Source: an uncultured Idiomarina sp.
Lineage (GTDB): Bacteria > Pseudomonadota > Gammaproteobacteria > Enterobacterales > Alteromonadaceae
Direction of reading: 5' to 3'
Assembly (NCBI GenBank): GCA_946885915.1
Contig: CAMPHF010000005.1
Location: 124,001 to 188,000, forward strand
Length of the DNA stretch: 64,000 nt
A program made the translations under genes and the position numbers. The notes below the pieces were generated by a model that saw only the letters and a list, made by a program, of their open reading frames with translations, was not told where the DNA came from and did no database searches. Of this stretch, positions 10,752-20,474 are shown piece by piece (within the stretch, counting starts at the first letter, position 1; every line of letters starts with the position of its first letter).

Positions 10752-10788
10752 AGCAAACGCGAGCTGAGCTCTCAGCCGCCACGCCCCG

Positions 10789-11136
10789 TTAACGGTAAGT
10801 CGCTACGCTGCGACTATCTGCCACGCCTACGCCAGCTATCGCGACTGCACTGAACTGCCGTTGCAATTGCTGGCTTGCTGCGGCAACGTGCTGTGGCAGT
10901 AACGCCCGGTGCTCGTTACTCAGCTGGCTAAACAACTGCTGCTGTAGCTCGCTCATTGGTAAGCCTAAACTTGGATGCATAGACGTGACTTGATAGTGGA
11001 TCACGTAATGTTGATCGGGCTGAATGCCAGTGGTTTGTTGTACCACTGTCGACGCGGTCGAAGCATGCGCTGCCACGGCACCCGACCACAATACTGGGAC
11101 CACGAGCAGCGCGCTTAAACTAGATTTAATGTGCAT
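10789..11136 (-). CDS. Small exported protein of unknown function
   Basis: This 115-residue protein has a convincing signal peptide (MHIKSSL, hydrophobic core, cleavage probably after AHA, residue ~25). The mature part is ~90 residues, Gln-rich and without cysteines, predicted largely helical in its second half. I do not recognise the family. It is a single gene: its stop lies 37 bp from the convergent LysR stop, and it is divergent from acnB. An imperfect inverted repeat lies 46-77 bp upstream of its start (11182-11213). A periplasmic location is inferred. Confidence 0.65.
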   Translation of the reverse strand: MHIKSSLSALLVVPVLWSGAVAAHASTASTVVQQTTGIQPDQHYVIHYQVTSMHPSLGLPMSELQQQLFSQLSNEHRALLPQHVAAASQQLQRQFSAVAIAGVGVADSRSVATYR

Positions 11137-11181
11137 AACCTAACCCTCGTGCGCTGTGTGAAAAATCTTTACTTAACCGAC

Positions 11182-11213
11182 GTAATCAACGGTGAATGAG
11201 TTGCCGTGATTAC
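11182..11213. promoter_or_regulatory. Imperfect inverted repeat in the divergent region before acnB
   Basis: GTAATCAACGG (11182-11192) faces CCGTGATTAC (11204-11213), complementary except for one extra A, around an 11-bp spacer. It lies in the 308-bp gap 11137-11444 between the small exported protein gene and acnB, nearer to the former. It may be an operator or an RNA hairpin; no regulator family can be named. Apart from this and the acnB promoter, I see nothing else in the gap. Confidence 0.35.
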
Positions 11214-11350
11214 ACCTATTAAGATGCACGAAAGATGTGAATAGTTTATGACCACGGCGTAATTTTCTGTAGCAGATTGCAAGCAATTGTAACCGGCGGG
11301 GTTATTCACTTAAATTATGGTAGTTATACAGGTTTATAAGCTGACTTGAA

Positions 11351-11379
11351 TTTTAATCCCGCCCTAAAACCCTTATAAT
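11351..11379 (+). promoter_or_regulatory. Candidate acnB promoter
   Basis: A perfect -10 hexamer TATAAT at 11374-11379 lies 17 bp after TTTTAA (11351-11356), a weak -35. Transcription would begin near 11386 and give a leader of ~60 bases before the GTG start of acnB. Confidence 0.5.
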
Positions 11380-11444
11380 TGCGCGACTTTTTTCTCGCAC
11401 CGCCACGGCGGTTCGAAACTCATGACCATCAAGAGGGCTTAAGA

Positions 11445-14033
11445 GTGCTACAAGAATATCGTCAGCATGTTGCAGAGCGTGCCGCAGAAGGCATCCCACC
11501 GAAGCCATTAACCGCTGAACAAGTGGCTGGCTTAGTCGAATTATTGAAAAATCCACCAGCAGGCGAAACCGACACTTTGTTGGATTTGATTGCCAACCGC
11601 GTGCCACCGGGCGTAGACGAAGCTGCGTACGTGAAAGCCGGCTTTTTGACCGCGTTAGTGCGAGGCGAAGCTGAATCACCCATTATCAGCAAGCAAGACG
11701 CGGTGAAGTTACTGGGTAACATGCATGGCGGTTACAACATTGAAACTCTCGTTGAATTACTCGACGATGCTGAAGTAGCTAGCCTCGCGGCCACTGAACT
11801 CAAGCACACTTTATTGATGTTTGATGCGTTCCACGACGTCGAAGAAAAAATGAAGGCGGGTAATGCGCTAGCGAAAGAAGTGATTGAGTCTTGGGCCGCC
11901 GCAGAGTGGTTTACCGGGCGCAACGAAATGCCGCAGCAAATCAAAACCACGGTATTTAAAGTCACCGGCGAAACCAACACTGATGATTTATCACCAGCCC
12001 CAGATGCGTGGTCACGCCCAGACATTCCATTACATGCCAAAGCCATGTACAAAATGCCGCGCGAGGGTATTACCGATGCGGCTAAGCAAATTGAGGAATT
12101 AAAGCAAAAAGGTCACCCAGTGGCGTTTGTCGGTGACGTGGTCGGTACTGGCTCGTCGCGTAAGTCAGCGACTAACTCGGTGTTGTGGTTCATTGGTGAA
12201 GATATGCCGGGTACGCCAAACAAGCGTGCTGGCGGTATTTGTATCGGTAGTAAAGTAGCACCTATTTTCTTCAACACCATGAAAGATGCGGGTGCCTTAG
12301 TATTTGAAGCCGATGTCGACAAAATGAACATGGGTGATGTGATCACTATTTATCCGTACGACGGTAAAATTGAAAATGAAGCGGGCGAGGTGATTGCCGA
12401 ATACGATTACGCGTCACGAGTTATTTTAGACGAAGTACGGGCCGGCGGCCGGATTAACCTGATCATCGGGCGTGGCTTAACTGAGCGTGCTCGCGAAGCC
12501 TTAGGTATGGGGCCGTCAGACTTATTCTTGAAGCCAGAGCAACCAGCCGACAGTGGCAAGGGCTTTACCTTGGCACAAAAAATGGTGGGTAAAGCTTGTG
12601 GTATGGCTGGCGTTCGCCCAGGCACTTACTGTGAGCCGAAAATGACCACAGTCGGCTCGCAAGACACCACCGGGCCAATGACTCGTGACGAGTTAAAAGA
12701 CCTAGCTTGTTTAGGTTTTACTGCGGATTTAACCATGCAGTCATTCTGTCACACCGCGGCTTATCCGAAGCCAGTTGATATTGAAACTCAGCACACCTTA
12801 CCGGATTTCATTATGAACCGGGGTGGCGTGAGCTTACGTCCAGGCGACGGTATTATTCACAGCTGGTTGAACCGCATGTTGTTGCCTGACACTGTTGGTA
12901 CTGGCGGCGACTCACACACGCGCTTCCCGCTTGGTATTTCATTCCCAGCAGGTTCTGGCTTAGTCGCGTTTGCGGCGGCTACCGGGGTGATGCCACTGGA
13001 TATGCCTGAGTCGGTACTGGTGCGCTTTAAAGGCGAGATGCAGCCAGGTATTACTTTGCGCGACTTAGTACACGCGATTCCGTTGTTTGCGATTAAAGAA
13101 GGCTTGTTGACCGTTGAGAAGCGCGGCAAGAAGAACATCTTCTCGGGTCGGATTTTGGAAATCGAGGGTCTTGATCACTTAACCGTTGAGCAAGCGTTTG
13201 AATTATCAGACGCCTCAGCTGAGCGTTCAGCCGCAGGTTGTACCATTAACTTGTCGGAAGCCTCAGTGGCAGAGTACTTGCGCTCTAACATCACCATGTT
13301 GCGTTGGATGATTAACGAAGGCTACGGTGATACTCGCACCCTTGAGCGTCGTGCACGGAAAATGGAAGCTTGGTTGGCAAATCCTGAATTAATGCGTGCC
13401 GATGCGGATGCTGAATACAGTGCCGTGATCGAAATCGATTTGGCTGACATTAAAGAGCCAATCGTTTGTTGCCCGAACGATCCTGATGATGCGAAAACCC
13501 TAAGCGATGTCGCTGGTGACAAGGTTGATGAAGTATTCATCGGTTCTTGTATGACCAACATTGGTCACTTCCGTGCGGCCGGCAAATTGTTAGAGAAAAA
13601 CCAAGACGATTTGAATACGCGGTTATGGATTGCTCCGCCGACCAAAATGGACCAGGCGCAGCTAAAAGAAGAAGGTTATTACGACATTTATGAGCGTAAC
13701 GGCGTGCGTACTGAAATGCCGGGCTGTTCATTATGTATGGGTAACCAAGCGCGGGTAGAGCCGGGTGCAACGGTATTATCTACCTCTACGCGTAACTTCC
13801 CGAACCGCTTAGGTGATGGTGCCAACGTGTATTTAACCTCAGCTGAGCTGGCGGCGGTTGGCGCGATTCTCGGCAAGTTGCCAACGGCGGAAGAGTACAT
13901 GGCTTATGCGCAAGACATTAATGCCATGGCGGGAGAAGTTTATAAGTATTTGAACTTCGACCAAATGGATGCGTTCCGTGCGGCAGAAGCAGCGGCGAAG
14001 AAGAATATTATCGCGACGTTAGAAATTGCCTAA
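11445..14033 (+). CDS. acnB: Bifunctional aconitate hydratase 2 / 2-methylisocitrate dehydratase
   Basis: AcnB converts citrate to isocitrate through cis-aconitate in the TCA cycle and uses a [4Fe-4S] cluster in the cytoplasm. The GTG at 11445 is chosen as start because the protein then begins [17 protein letters not shown], aligned with E. coli AcnB, and AGAGGG lies 7 bp upstream; the product is 862 residues (E. coli 865). The AcnB-type domain order is present: N-terminal HEAT-like domain, swivel domain, then the catalytic domains. Cluster ligands are Cys702 (IGSCMTN), Cys761 and Cys764 (PGCSLCMG), with the same spacing as in E. coli. It is monocistronic and is followed by a bidirectional terminator. 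In other bacteria apo-AcnB binds mRNA, but nothing here tests that. Confidence 0.98.
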   Translation: MLQEYRQHVAERAAEGIPPKPLTAEQVAGLVELLKNPPAGETDTLLDLIANRVPPGVDEAAYVKAGFLTALVRGEAESPIISKQDAVKLLGNMHGGYNIETLVELLDDAEVASLAATELKHTLLMFDAFHDVEEKMKAGNALAKEVIESWAAAEWFTGRNEMPQQIKTTVFKVTGETNTDDLSPAPDAWSRPDIPLHAKAMYKMPREGITDAAKQIEELKQKGHPVAFVGDVVGTGSSRKSATNSVLWFIGEDMPGTPNKRAGGICIGSKVAPIFFNTMKDAGALVFEADVDKMNMGDVITIYPYDGKIENEAGEVIAEYDYASRVILDEVRAGGRINLIIGRGLTERAREALGMGPSDLFLKPEQPADSGKGFTLAQKMVGKACGMAGVRPGTYCEPKMTTVGSQDTTGPMTRDELKDLACLGFTADLTMQSFCHTAAYPKPVDIETQHTLPDFIMNRGGVSLRPGDGIIHSWLNRMLLPDTVGTGGDSHTRFPLGISFPAGSGLVAFAAATGVMPLDMPESVLVRFKGEMQPGITLRDLVHAIPLFAIKEGLLTVEKRGKKNIFSGRILEIEGLDHLTVEQAFELSDASAERSAAGCTINLSEASVAEYLRSNITMLRWMINEGYGDTRTLERRARKMEAWLANPELMRADADAEYSAVIEIDLADIKEPIVCCPNDPDDAKTLSDVAGDKVDEVFIGSCMTNIGHFRAAGKLLEKNQDDLNTRLWIAPPTKMDQAQLKEEGYYDIYERNGVRTEMPGCSLCMGNQARVEPGATVLSTSTRNFPNRLGDGANVYLTSAELAAVGAILGKLPTAEEYMAYAQDINAMAGEVYKYLNFDQMDAFRAAEAAAKKNIIATLEIA

Positions 14034-14080
14034 CCGGTCGATAGTTGGTTAAAAAAGCGCTTGCTTGCAGGCGCTTATAT

Positions 14081-14116
14081 AAAAAAGCTGGTTCCCATGA
14101 ACCAGCTTTTTTTATA
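14081..14116. terminator. Bidirectional terminator between acnB and the DUF885 gene
   Basis: A 13-bp perfect stem (14081-14093 with 14100-14112, core AGCTGGTT/AACCAGCT) is flanked by A6 on the left and T8 on the right, so it works in both directions for the convergent genes. A smaller AAGCGC/GCGCTT hairpin lies just before it (14055-14076). Confidence 0.9.
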
Positions 14117-14148
14117 CCTGTCGGTTGGCTCCGACTACGGACCTAGTG

Positions 14149-15990
14149 TTAGTTTGCTGCCGCCGCGGCTGGCGCCGCCGCCGCGGTCAGTTGGCTATCA
14201 ATCCAATTACGAACCTGTTGTTGCAAGGTGTCTAGCGGAATGCTGCCGTTTTTTAACACCGCGGCGTGAAAGGCTCGAAGATCAAAGCCTTCACCAAGTG
14301 CCTGTTCGGCCTCAGCACGCAGTTGTTTGATCACAATCTCGCCCAACTTGTAGGACAACGCTTGGCCCGGCCAGGTAATGTAACGGTCGATTTCGGTGGT
14401 CACGTTGTGCATTGACAGCGCCGTATTCGAGGCCATGTACTCAATGGCTTGGTCGCGACTCCAACCTAACGCATGCATACCGGTATCCACAACTAAGCGT
14501 GCGGCACGCCACATTTCAAAACTCAACCTGCCAAAATCACTGTAAGGGTCTTGGTAAAAGCCCATTTCGGTACCCAGATGCTCGGCGTACAACCCCCAGC
14601 CCTCGCCAAATGCCGAAATATAGGTGCTGCGCCGATAATCTGGCACGTCAGGTAATTCCCGCGCTAAAGCGATTTGTAAATGGTGGCCCGGCATGGCTTC
14701 GTGCAAGGTTAACGCCTCCATTTCATAAAGCGGACGGCGGTCTAGCGCATAGGTATTTACCCAGTAAAAGCCGGCGCGGTCATCGCGGGCTGAACCCGCA
14801 TAACGGCCGGTAGTGTACTTAGGCGCAATTTCGCTGGGTACCGGCGCAATGCCATAGGGTTGGCGTGGCAACTGACTGAAAAATTTCGGTAACTGACCAT
14901 CCGCTTGTTTAGCAATATAAGCGGCGGTTTTAAGCAGCTCTTCCGCGGTTTTCGGATAAAATTGCGGGTCGGTACGCAAAAACTCGATAAATTCTGCAAA
15001 ATTCCCATCGAATCCAGTTTTCTCAATCACCACTGCCATTTCATTACGGATGCGGGCGACTTCGGCCAGGCCGATTTGATGAATTTCCTCGGCATTGTAA
15101 GCGGTGGTGGTGAAGTGCCGAATTCGGTTTTGGTAATACTCAGCGCCATTGGGTAGCTCGCTGGCGCCAATACTGGTGCGGCTATTGGGTAGATACTCCA
15201 TCACCATATAGTCGAAAAAGTTTTGGTACGCCGGCATGATCTCACGATCGATTAATTGCTTGGCACGGGTACTTAGCTGCTCCCAGGTGGCATCATCAAT
15301 GGCACTGGGTTGGCGCAGGAAAGGTTCAAAAAACACGCTATCAACGGGGTTTTGCACAATAAATGCCAGAATACTCTCTTCAAAACCGCGCATAGCCGCC
15401 TGCGGCTGGGAGTAGCCTTGCTCCAAACCGGTGCGCAACCATTTAGTTTGCTGCGCCATGTAACGAGGTACGCTCGCGAGGCGCGTCAGGTACTGTTCAT
15501 AATCGCTGGCGCTTTGGTAAGCAGAGCTACGTACCATAAAGGCTAAGTTGCTATGAAAACCGCCTTCGGCGTTTAATGGCTGTAGGTATTCTAAATAACG
15601 ATCGCTATCGATATCGTTGCGCAGGCGGTAGCTGAGCATGTCGTAGTTGATCCGCTGCTGCTCGCTCAGTGCTTCGGCATTCACTTGTTGTAACTGGTTC
15701 CACCATTCTTGCCGGCGTTCAGCGCGCAACGCGATGGCGGCTGGCGACATATCAATCAATTCAACCCGAGGTTTGCCATCGGCATCCAGGTTGAGGCTTT
15801 GCATGCCTTGCCAAATTTGTTCCGCCACTTGGCTAAACTGCCGGTCCGCCACTGCTGCTGATTGAGTTGCAGCTGTAGGCGCAGAACCGGTGGTTGGAGA
15901 TGGCTGACTGCTGCACGCCGTTAATGACAACGACAAGCCCAATACGGCCCAAGAAATTGCTTGTGATAGGGATGAACGTGGCAACGCCAT
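14149..15990 (-). CDS. DUF885-family lipoprotein, putative metallopeptidase
   Basis: This 613-residue protein begins with a lipoprotein signal peptide (LSLSLTACSS, lipobox Cys about residue 26), followed by a Ser/Thr/Ala/Pro linker. The body is all-helical and matches the DUF885 family. The motif HEAMPGHHLQ (an HExxPGH form) supplies probable zinc ligands and catalytic Glu, with a downstream E-G-W-G-L-Y-x-E segment that provides further ligands. The family is thought to be zinc carboxy/dipeptidases by distant similarity to M32/M3-type enzymes; the substrate is unknown. The C-terminus is an Ala-rich low-complexity tail. It is a single gene convergent with acnB. Confidence 0.88.
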   Translation of the reverse strand: MALPRSSLSQAISWAVLGLSLSLTACSSQPSPTTGSAPTAATQSAAVADRQFSQVAEQIWQGMQSLNLDADGKPRVELIDMSPAAIALRAERRQEWWNQLQQVNAEALSEQQRINYDMLSYRLRNDIDSDRYLEYLQPLNAEGGFHSNLAFMVRSSAYQSASDYEQYLTRLASVPRYMAQQTKWLRTGLEQGYSQPQAAMRGFEESILAFIVQNPVDSVFFEPFLRQPSAIDDATWEQLSTRAKQLIDREIMPAYQNFFDYMVMEYLPNSRTSIGASELPNGAEYYQNRIRHFTTTAYNAEEIHQIGLAEVARIRNEMAVVIEKTGFDGNFAEFIEFLRTDPQFYPKTAEELLKTAAYIAKQADGQLPKFFSQLPRQPYGIAPVPSEIAPKYTTGRYAGSARDDRAGFYWVNTYALDRRPLYEMEALTLHEAMPGHHLQIALARELPDVPDYRRSTYISAFGEGWGLYAEHLGTEMGFYQDPYSDFGRLSFEMWRAARLVVDTGMHALGWSRDQAIEYMASNTALSMHNVTTEIDRYITWPGQALSYKLGEIVIKQLRAEAEQALGEGFDLRAFHAAVLKNGSIPLDTLQQQVRNWIDSQLTAAAAPAAAAAN

Positions 15991-16074
15991 ACCAACTCCT
16001 CTGAATTTTTGTTAGATTTCGTTAAGCTTTAGTTTAAAGTGCCTACAGCAGATCGCAATGGCTTTGGAGGATAC

Positions 16075-17832
16075 ATGGGTTTATTCACGATTAAGCGCTC
16101 GATAATGACGACGACGGCGGCGCTCGGCGCCATGCTAATCGGGGCGACGGCGGTTAGTTTTACCACCGCGCCAGTGGCGCAGGCCTACGACCGTATTACC
16201 GGCAAACATTTTGCCAGTCGCTCCGAGGTTTATGCGCAAGAAGCGATGGCGGCGACCAGCCAACCGCTCGCGACCCAAGTCGCGCTCGATATTATGCGCG
16301 CTGGCGGTAATGCTATTGATGCGGCCATTGCGGCAAACGCGATGCTTGGCTTAGTTGAGCCCACCGGCAATGGTATCGGTGGTGACTTGTACGCCATCGT
16401 CTGGTCCGCCAAGGACCAACGCCTCTATGGTCTAAACGCCTCAGGCCGTTCACCTCAGAGCCTGAGCTTAGAATATTTACAAGGTTATGCTAAAGAATAT
16501 GGCCTAGATGGCATTCCAGCCTACGGGCCGCTGCCAGTCTCAGTGCCCGGCACGGTTGATGGCTGGTTTGAATTACATGAGCGGTTTGGCAAACTGCCGA
16601 TGCGCGACATTCTTACACCTACGGTAGACTATGCGCGGAAAGGCTTCCCGGTAACCGAAGTCATTGCTTACTACTTACAAATCGGTGCTGAGCGGTTAAG
16701 CAAATACGACGGCTTTAGTGACGTGTTTATGCCGAACGGGCGTGCCCCGCGCAAAGGCGAAATTTTCAAAAACCCGGCGCTTGCTAACACCTTAGAGAAA
16801 ATCATTGAAGGTGGCCGAGAGGCATTTTATGAGGGTGATATTGCCCGAGAAATCGGTCGCTATATGAAAGCCCAAGGTGGGTTTTTGAGTTATGAAGACC
16901 TAGCCAGCCACACCTCTACTTGGGTAGAGCCGGTGTCGACTAATTATCGCGGGTATGACTTGTGGGAATTACCGCCCAACGGTCAAGGCATTGCCGCGCT
17001 ACAAATTTTGAATATTTTGGAAGCTTACGATTTGAGTGAAATGGGCTTTGACAGCGCCGAATATATTCACCATTTTGTTGAGGCCAAAAAGCTGGCCTTT
17101 GAAGACCGCGCCAAGTTTTATTCTGATCCCGAGTTTAATGAGATTCCCGTTGCTGGTTTAATTTCTAAAGAGTACGCGGCAAAGCGCCGCCAATTAATTA
17201 ATCCGAACCAAGCGGCCGACAGCTTCGAACCCGGTAATCCCCCAGTTGAAGGTGATACCATTTACCTCACGACGGCCGACAGTGAAGGCAATATGGTGTC
17301 ATTAATTCAAAGCAACTATCGGGGGATGGGCTCGGGCATGACACCACCGAGCTTAGGCTTTGTGTTGCAAGATCGCGGTGAGCTATTCAGCCTCGATCCC
17401 AATCACTTTAACGTGTACGCGCCGGGCAAGCGCCCGTTCCACACCATTATTCCAGCGTTTGTGACCAAAGATGGTAAGCCTTGGTTGAGCTATGGCGTTA
17501 TGGGCGGCGCAACCCAGCCACAAATGCACGCACAAATCCTGATCAACATGATAGATTTCGGCATGAACTTGCAAGAAGCGGGCGACGCGCCACGAATTCT
17601 GCATACCGGCTCGAGTCAGCCCACCGGTGAGGTCATGCGTGATGGTGGCCGGGTGACCTTGGAAAACGGGTTTTCGGCGCAGACGCGGCGTGAACTCATA
17701 AAAATGGGACATACTCTGGGCGAAGCGGTTGGACCCTATGGTGGCTATCAAGCCATTATGAAAGATTGGCAAAATGATACTTATGTTGGGGCCTCGGAAA
17801 GCCGCAAAGATGGGCACGCGGCAGGCTACTAA
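16075..17832 (+). CDS. ggt: Gamma-glutamyltransferase (glutathione hydrolase)
   Basis: Ggt is a periplasmic Ntn-hydrolase that removes or transfers the gamma-glutamyl group of glutathione and related peptides. The proenzyme self-cleaves before a threonine: here the GDT-IYLTTAD segment places it at residue ~395 with the ATG at 16075. The large subunit carries the usual GGNAIDAAIAANA and GNGIGGD motifs near residues 80-105; the small subunit contains GMGSGMTPP and the substrate-binding YGVMGGATQPQ. A signal peptide covers about residues 1-37. The ATG at 16075 has GGAGG just upstream (4-bp spacing, unusually short); a GTG at 16039 or a later ATG in the signal region are alternatives. The DyP peroxidase gene follows after 51 bp. 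Confidence 0.93.
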   Translation: MGLFTIKRSIMTTTAALGAMLIGATAVSFTTAPVAQAYDRITGKHFASRSEVYAQEAMAATSQPLATQVALDIMRAGGNAIDAAIAANAMLGLVEPTGNGIGGDLYAIVWSAKDQRLYGLNASGRSPQSLSLEYLQGYAKEYGLDGIPAYGPLPVSVPGTVDGWFELHERFGKLPMRDILTPTVDYARKGFPVTEVIAYYLQIGAERLSKYDGFSDVFMPNGRAPRKGEIFKNPALANTLEKIIEGGREAFYEGDIAREIGRYMKAQGGFLSYEDLASHTSTWVEPVSTNYRGYDLWELPPNGQGIAALQILNILEAYDLSEMGFDSAEYIHHFVEAKKLAFEDRAKFYSDPEFNEIPVAGLISKEYAAKRRQLINPNQAADSFEPGNPPVEGDTIYLTTADSEGNMVSLIQSNYRGMGSGMTPPSLGFVLQDRGELFSLDPNHFNVYAPGKRPFHTIIPAFVTKDGKPWLSYGVMGGATQPQMHAQILINMIDFGMNLQEAGDAPRILHTGSSQPTGEVMRDGGRVTLENGFSAQTRRELIKMGHTLGEAVGPYGGYQAIMKDWQNDTYVGASESRKDGHAAGY

Positions 17833-17883
17833 CGGCGTATTGCAGTTATTGAGCGGCAACAATTAGAGCAGGAGAGCAGCGCC

Positions 17884-18801
17884 ATGGCGCGAGCCCAAGC
17901 AGGGATTTGTGCAGAACCAAACCTTCACGGCATCAATTTAATGTTGAATGTGATGACCGATGATACTTTGGCGATTCGCCGAAAATTGGCAAGAGTTCCG
18001 CAGTTGTTACAGGAATTAGACGACCGCTTTTCCGAAGCCATGCTCAATGGTTTTGTGGCTATCGGGCATGACTATTGGGACGTGGTGTATCCCGAGCAAC
18101 GGCCTGCTCATTTGCAAGGGTTTCCGGATATTAGCGATGGCGATCGCCAAGCGCCGCGCGCGCCGTGCGACTTACTGCTCCAAATCCGCTCGGATCGTTT
18201 TGATGCCAACTTTCTGGCTGCCAGAACCTTATTGGAATGGTTTGGCCATGATATTGAAGTGATTGACCAAGTGCGAACCTTTCGCTTTCTAGACGGCCGC
18301 GATTTAACCGGCTTTATTGATGCGCCGGATAACCCGCGCGGGCTGCGTAAGCGCCAGGCGGCGTTAGTGGATGAAACCGACGAGCGCGACTTTGCCGCTG
18401 GTAGTTACTTGTTTGTGCAAAAGTTTCGGCATGATTTGCGGCGCTGGGAAGCGCTTGGTAGTGCGGCTCAAGAAGAATTAATGGGGCGCCGCAAAGTATC
18501 AGGTGAGCGGATGAGCGAAGCGAGTATGTCGCACATGACTCATGCGGGCAAAAGTCGGTTGCTGGATGGGCGTGAACAGCCATTGCTATTGCTCAGACAG
18601 AATATGCCTTGGGGTGATTTGCGCGAGCAAGGCTTATTGGCGTTGTATCATGCCGGCCACCCGCAGCATGTGATTAGCTGGTTGAAACAGCGCTACATTG
18701 CCGATGAACGGGGTGAATACGATCCGCTGTTGGATTACACCCAAGCCATCAGCAACGCGGCTTATTTTGCGCCGAGCATTGAGTTTCTAGAAACGGCTTA
18801 G
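17884..18801 (+). CDS. DyP-type heme peroxidase (YfeX-like)
   Basis: This 305-residue protein is a dye-decolourising peroxidase. The distal motif GRDLTGFID (residues 138-146) holds the catalytic Asp146; His217 in SHMTH is the likely proximal heme ligand, and Arg238 in LLRQNMPWG matches the conserved distal arginine. Length and lack of a signal peptide suit the cytoplasmic YfeX-type group. No encapsulin shell gene is adjacent. The start at 17884 has AGGAG upstream. It follows ggt on the same strand and its TAG overlaps the stop of convergent argR by 3 bp. The native substrate is unknown. Confidence 0.9.
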   Translation: MARAQAGICAEPNLHGINLMLNVMTDDTLAIRRKLARVPQLLQELDDRFSEAMLNGFVAIGHDYWDVVYPEQRPAHLQGFPDISDGDRQAPRAPCDLLLQIRSDRFDANFLAARTLLEWFGHDIEVIDQVRTFRFLDGRDLTGFIDAPDNPRGLRKRQAALVDETDERDFAAGSYLFVQKFRHDLRRWEALGSAAQEELMGRRKVSGERMSEASMSHMTHAGKSRLLDGREQPLLLLRQNMPWGDLREQGLLALYHAGHPQHVISWLKQRYIADERGEYDPLLDYTQAISNAAYFAPSIEFLETA

Positions 18802-19262
18802 TGATTTTCAAACAGCTCTTTCACCTTTTGTAAGGTGAAATCAATCTCGGATACTTTCAGCGGTGCAATGAAAATGGTGTCATCGCCGGCGATGGTACCC
18901 AGTACGCCTTCTTGTTTACCCACCGAATCAAGTAACCGTGCAATTAATTGCGCTGCACCCGGTGTGGTTCTGATGATGACCATCACATCATTGTGTTGAA
19001 TATCTAAAACAAGCTGAGTTAATGGGGCACGGGTAGAAGGAATGCCAAGCTCCGGCGGTAAGCAATACACCATTTCTTGTTTCGCATTGCGCGTACGAAC
19101 GGCGCCATATTTGCTCAACAAACGCGAGACTTTCGATTGGCTTACATTCGAAAACCCTTGATCTTGCAAGCATTTTACAATTTCCACCTGAGAACCGTAA
19201 CGTTCTTCACGCAACAACTGTTTAAAGGCTTCTACTAAGGCGTCTGCTTTATTTTGTGCCAT
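18798..19262 (-). CDS. argR: Arginine repressor ArgR
   Basis: ArgR is a hexameric, arginine-dependent DNA-binding repressor of arginine biosynthesis genes. The N-terminal winged helix ([22 protein letters not shown]) and the C-terminal oligomerisation/arginine-binding domain ([13 protein letters not shown] and [10 protein letters not shown]) match E. coli ArgR closely. The frame is open to 19322, but the ATG at 19262 gives 154 residues, the family length (E. coli 156). It is divergent from mdh, as in many Gammaproteobacteria. I found no clear ARG box in the 230-bp divergent region. Confidence 0.96.
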   Translation of the reverse strand: MAQNKADALVEAFKQLLREERYGSQVEIVKCLQDQGFSNVSQSKVSRLLSKYGAVRTRNAKQEMVYCLPPELGIPSTRAPLTQLVLDIQHNDVMVIIRTTPGAAQLIARLLDSVGKQEGVLGTIAGDDTIFIAPLKVSEIDFTLQKVKELFENH

Positions 19263-19369
19263 ACTTAGCGCTCGTTGCATCCAATGATTTAACTGAAATA
19301 AGGGTGAAGCGGCAGTGTACATGATTCTAAACGGAGCGCCTAGTGACGGGCGTTTGCGCTGCCTGTTCC

Positions 19370-19398
19370 TTGTAATTTCGTGCTATTTACAGTAGAGT
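19370..19398 (+). promoter_or_regulatory. Candidate mdh promoter
   Basis: TTGTAA (19370-19375) and TAGAGT (19393-19398) are separated by 17 bp, a plausible sigma-70 promoter ~95 bp before the mdh start. Confidence 0.4.
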
Positions 19399-19492
19399 TT
19401 TGCCGCAATCTTATCCGCCATCACCCGCCGCAATGGCCGACAAAATGCCAGCATCGGCACGGGTGTCAGACATACATGAATTGGAGTCGATT

Positions 19493-20425
19493 ATGAAAGT
19501 TGCCGTATTAGGTGCTGCCGGTGGTATCGGTCAAGCGTTGTCTTTGTTGTTAAAAACACAATTGCCAGCGGGTTCAGAACTGTCTTTATATGACGTGGCA
19601 CCAGTCGTGCCGGGCGTAGCGGTTGATTTAAGCCATATTCCAACAGCGGTAAAAGTAACCGGCTACGGTAAAGACGACTTAGCGACAGCGTTAGTGGGTA
19701 GCGACATCGTACTTATTCCAGCGGGCGTGCCACGTAAGCCAGGTATGGATCGTTCTGACTTATTCAACATTAACGCCGGTATCGTGGCGAATTTGGTTGA
19801 AGCTATCGCCGATAATTGCCCGGACGCTTGTATTGGTATTATCACCAACCCGGTTAACACGACTGTGCCAATTGCAGCCGAAGTGTTGAAGAAAAAAGGC
19901 GTGTACAACAAACATAAATTGTTTGGTGTCACCACCTTAGACGTGATCCGTTCGGAAACCTTTGTCGGTGAAATTATCGGTAAAGCACCAGAGCAAATTA
20001 CCGTGCCAGTGATCGGTGGTCACAGCGGTACTACTATCCTGCCATTGTTGTCGCAAGTTGAAGGCGCAAGCTTCACTCAAGCGCAAATCGAGCAGCTCAC
20101 CCACCGTATTCAGAACGCGGGTACTGAAGTGGTAGAAGCCAAAGCCGGTGGCGGTTCAGCAACCTTGTCTATGGGCCAAGCGGCGGCACGGTTCTGCTTG
20201 TCGTTAGTGAAAGGCTTACAAGGTGAGTCAGTGATTGAGTGCACTTATGTAGAAGGCGACGGCAGTGATGCACAATTCTTCGCCCAGCCAGTGCGCTTAG
20301 GCAAAAACGGCGTGGAAGAAATTCTGCCATACGGCGCGCTCAGCGACTACGAAGCAAAATGCAAAGCTGAGATGTTAGACGGCTTGAAAAAAGACATCCA
20401 AATCGGTGTTGATTTCGCAAAATAA
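19493..20425 (+). CDS. mdh: Malate dehydrogenase (NAD)
   Basis: Mdh oxidises malate to oxaloacetate in the TCA cycle. From the ATG at 19493 (GGAG 6 bp upstream) the product is 310 residues and begins [14 protein letters not shown], the NAD-binding glycine-rich loop. Other signatures are the substrate-binding arginines in [12 protein letters not shown], the ITNPVNT segment and the catalytic His in IGGHSG. The length and these motifs match E. coli Mdh (312). The in-frame upstream extension to 19400 is not conserved-looking and lies over the promoter. A strong terminator follows. Confidence 0.98.
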   Translation: MKVAVLGAAGGIGQALSLLLKTQLPAGSELSLYDVAPVVPGVAVDLSHIPTAVKVTGYGKDDLATALVGSDIVLIPAGVPRKPGMDRSDLFNINAGIVANLVEAIADNCPDACIGIITNPVNTTVPIAAEVLKKKGVYNKHKLFGVTTLDVIRSETFVGEIIGKAPEQITVPVIGGHSGTTILPLLSQVEGASFTQAQIEQLTHRIQNAGTEVVEAKAGGGSATLSMGQAAARFCLSLVKGLQGESVIECTYVEGDGSDAQFFAQPVRLGKNGVEEILPYGALSDYEAKCKAEMLDGLKKDIQIGVDFAK

Positions 20426-20443
20426 GCGCGAGCTGTTACTGAG

Positions 20444-20470
20444 AAAAGGCGCCAACTGGCGCCTTTTTTA
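20444..20470 (+). terminator. Rho-independent terminator after mdh
   Basis: The 10-bp stem AAAAGGCGCC/GGCGCCTTTT (20444-20453, 20458-20467) with an AACT loop continues into a T-run. It also has A-runs on the other side, so it can serve the convergent channel gene. Confidence 0.9.
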
Positions 20471-20474
20471 TTGC

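Noticed and set aside
17884..18801. DyP peroxidase as encapsulin cargo
   Set aside because: No encapsulin gene adjacent and no typical C-terminal targeting extension; the neighbours are ggt and argR.
19263..19492. ARG boxes between argR and mdh
   Set aside because: No match close to the TGAATWWWWATTCA consensus was found by eye.
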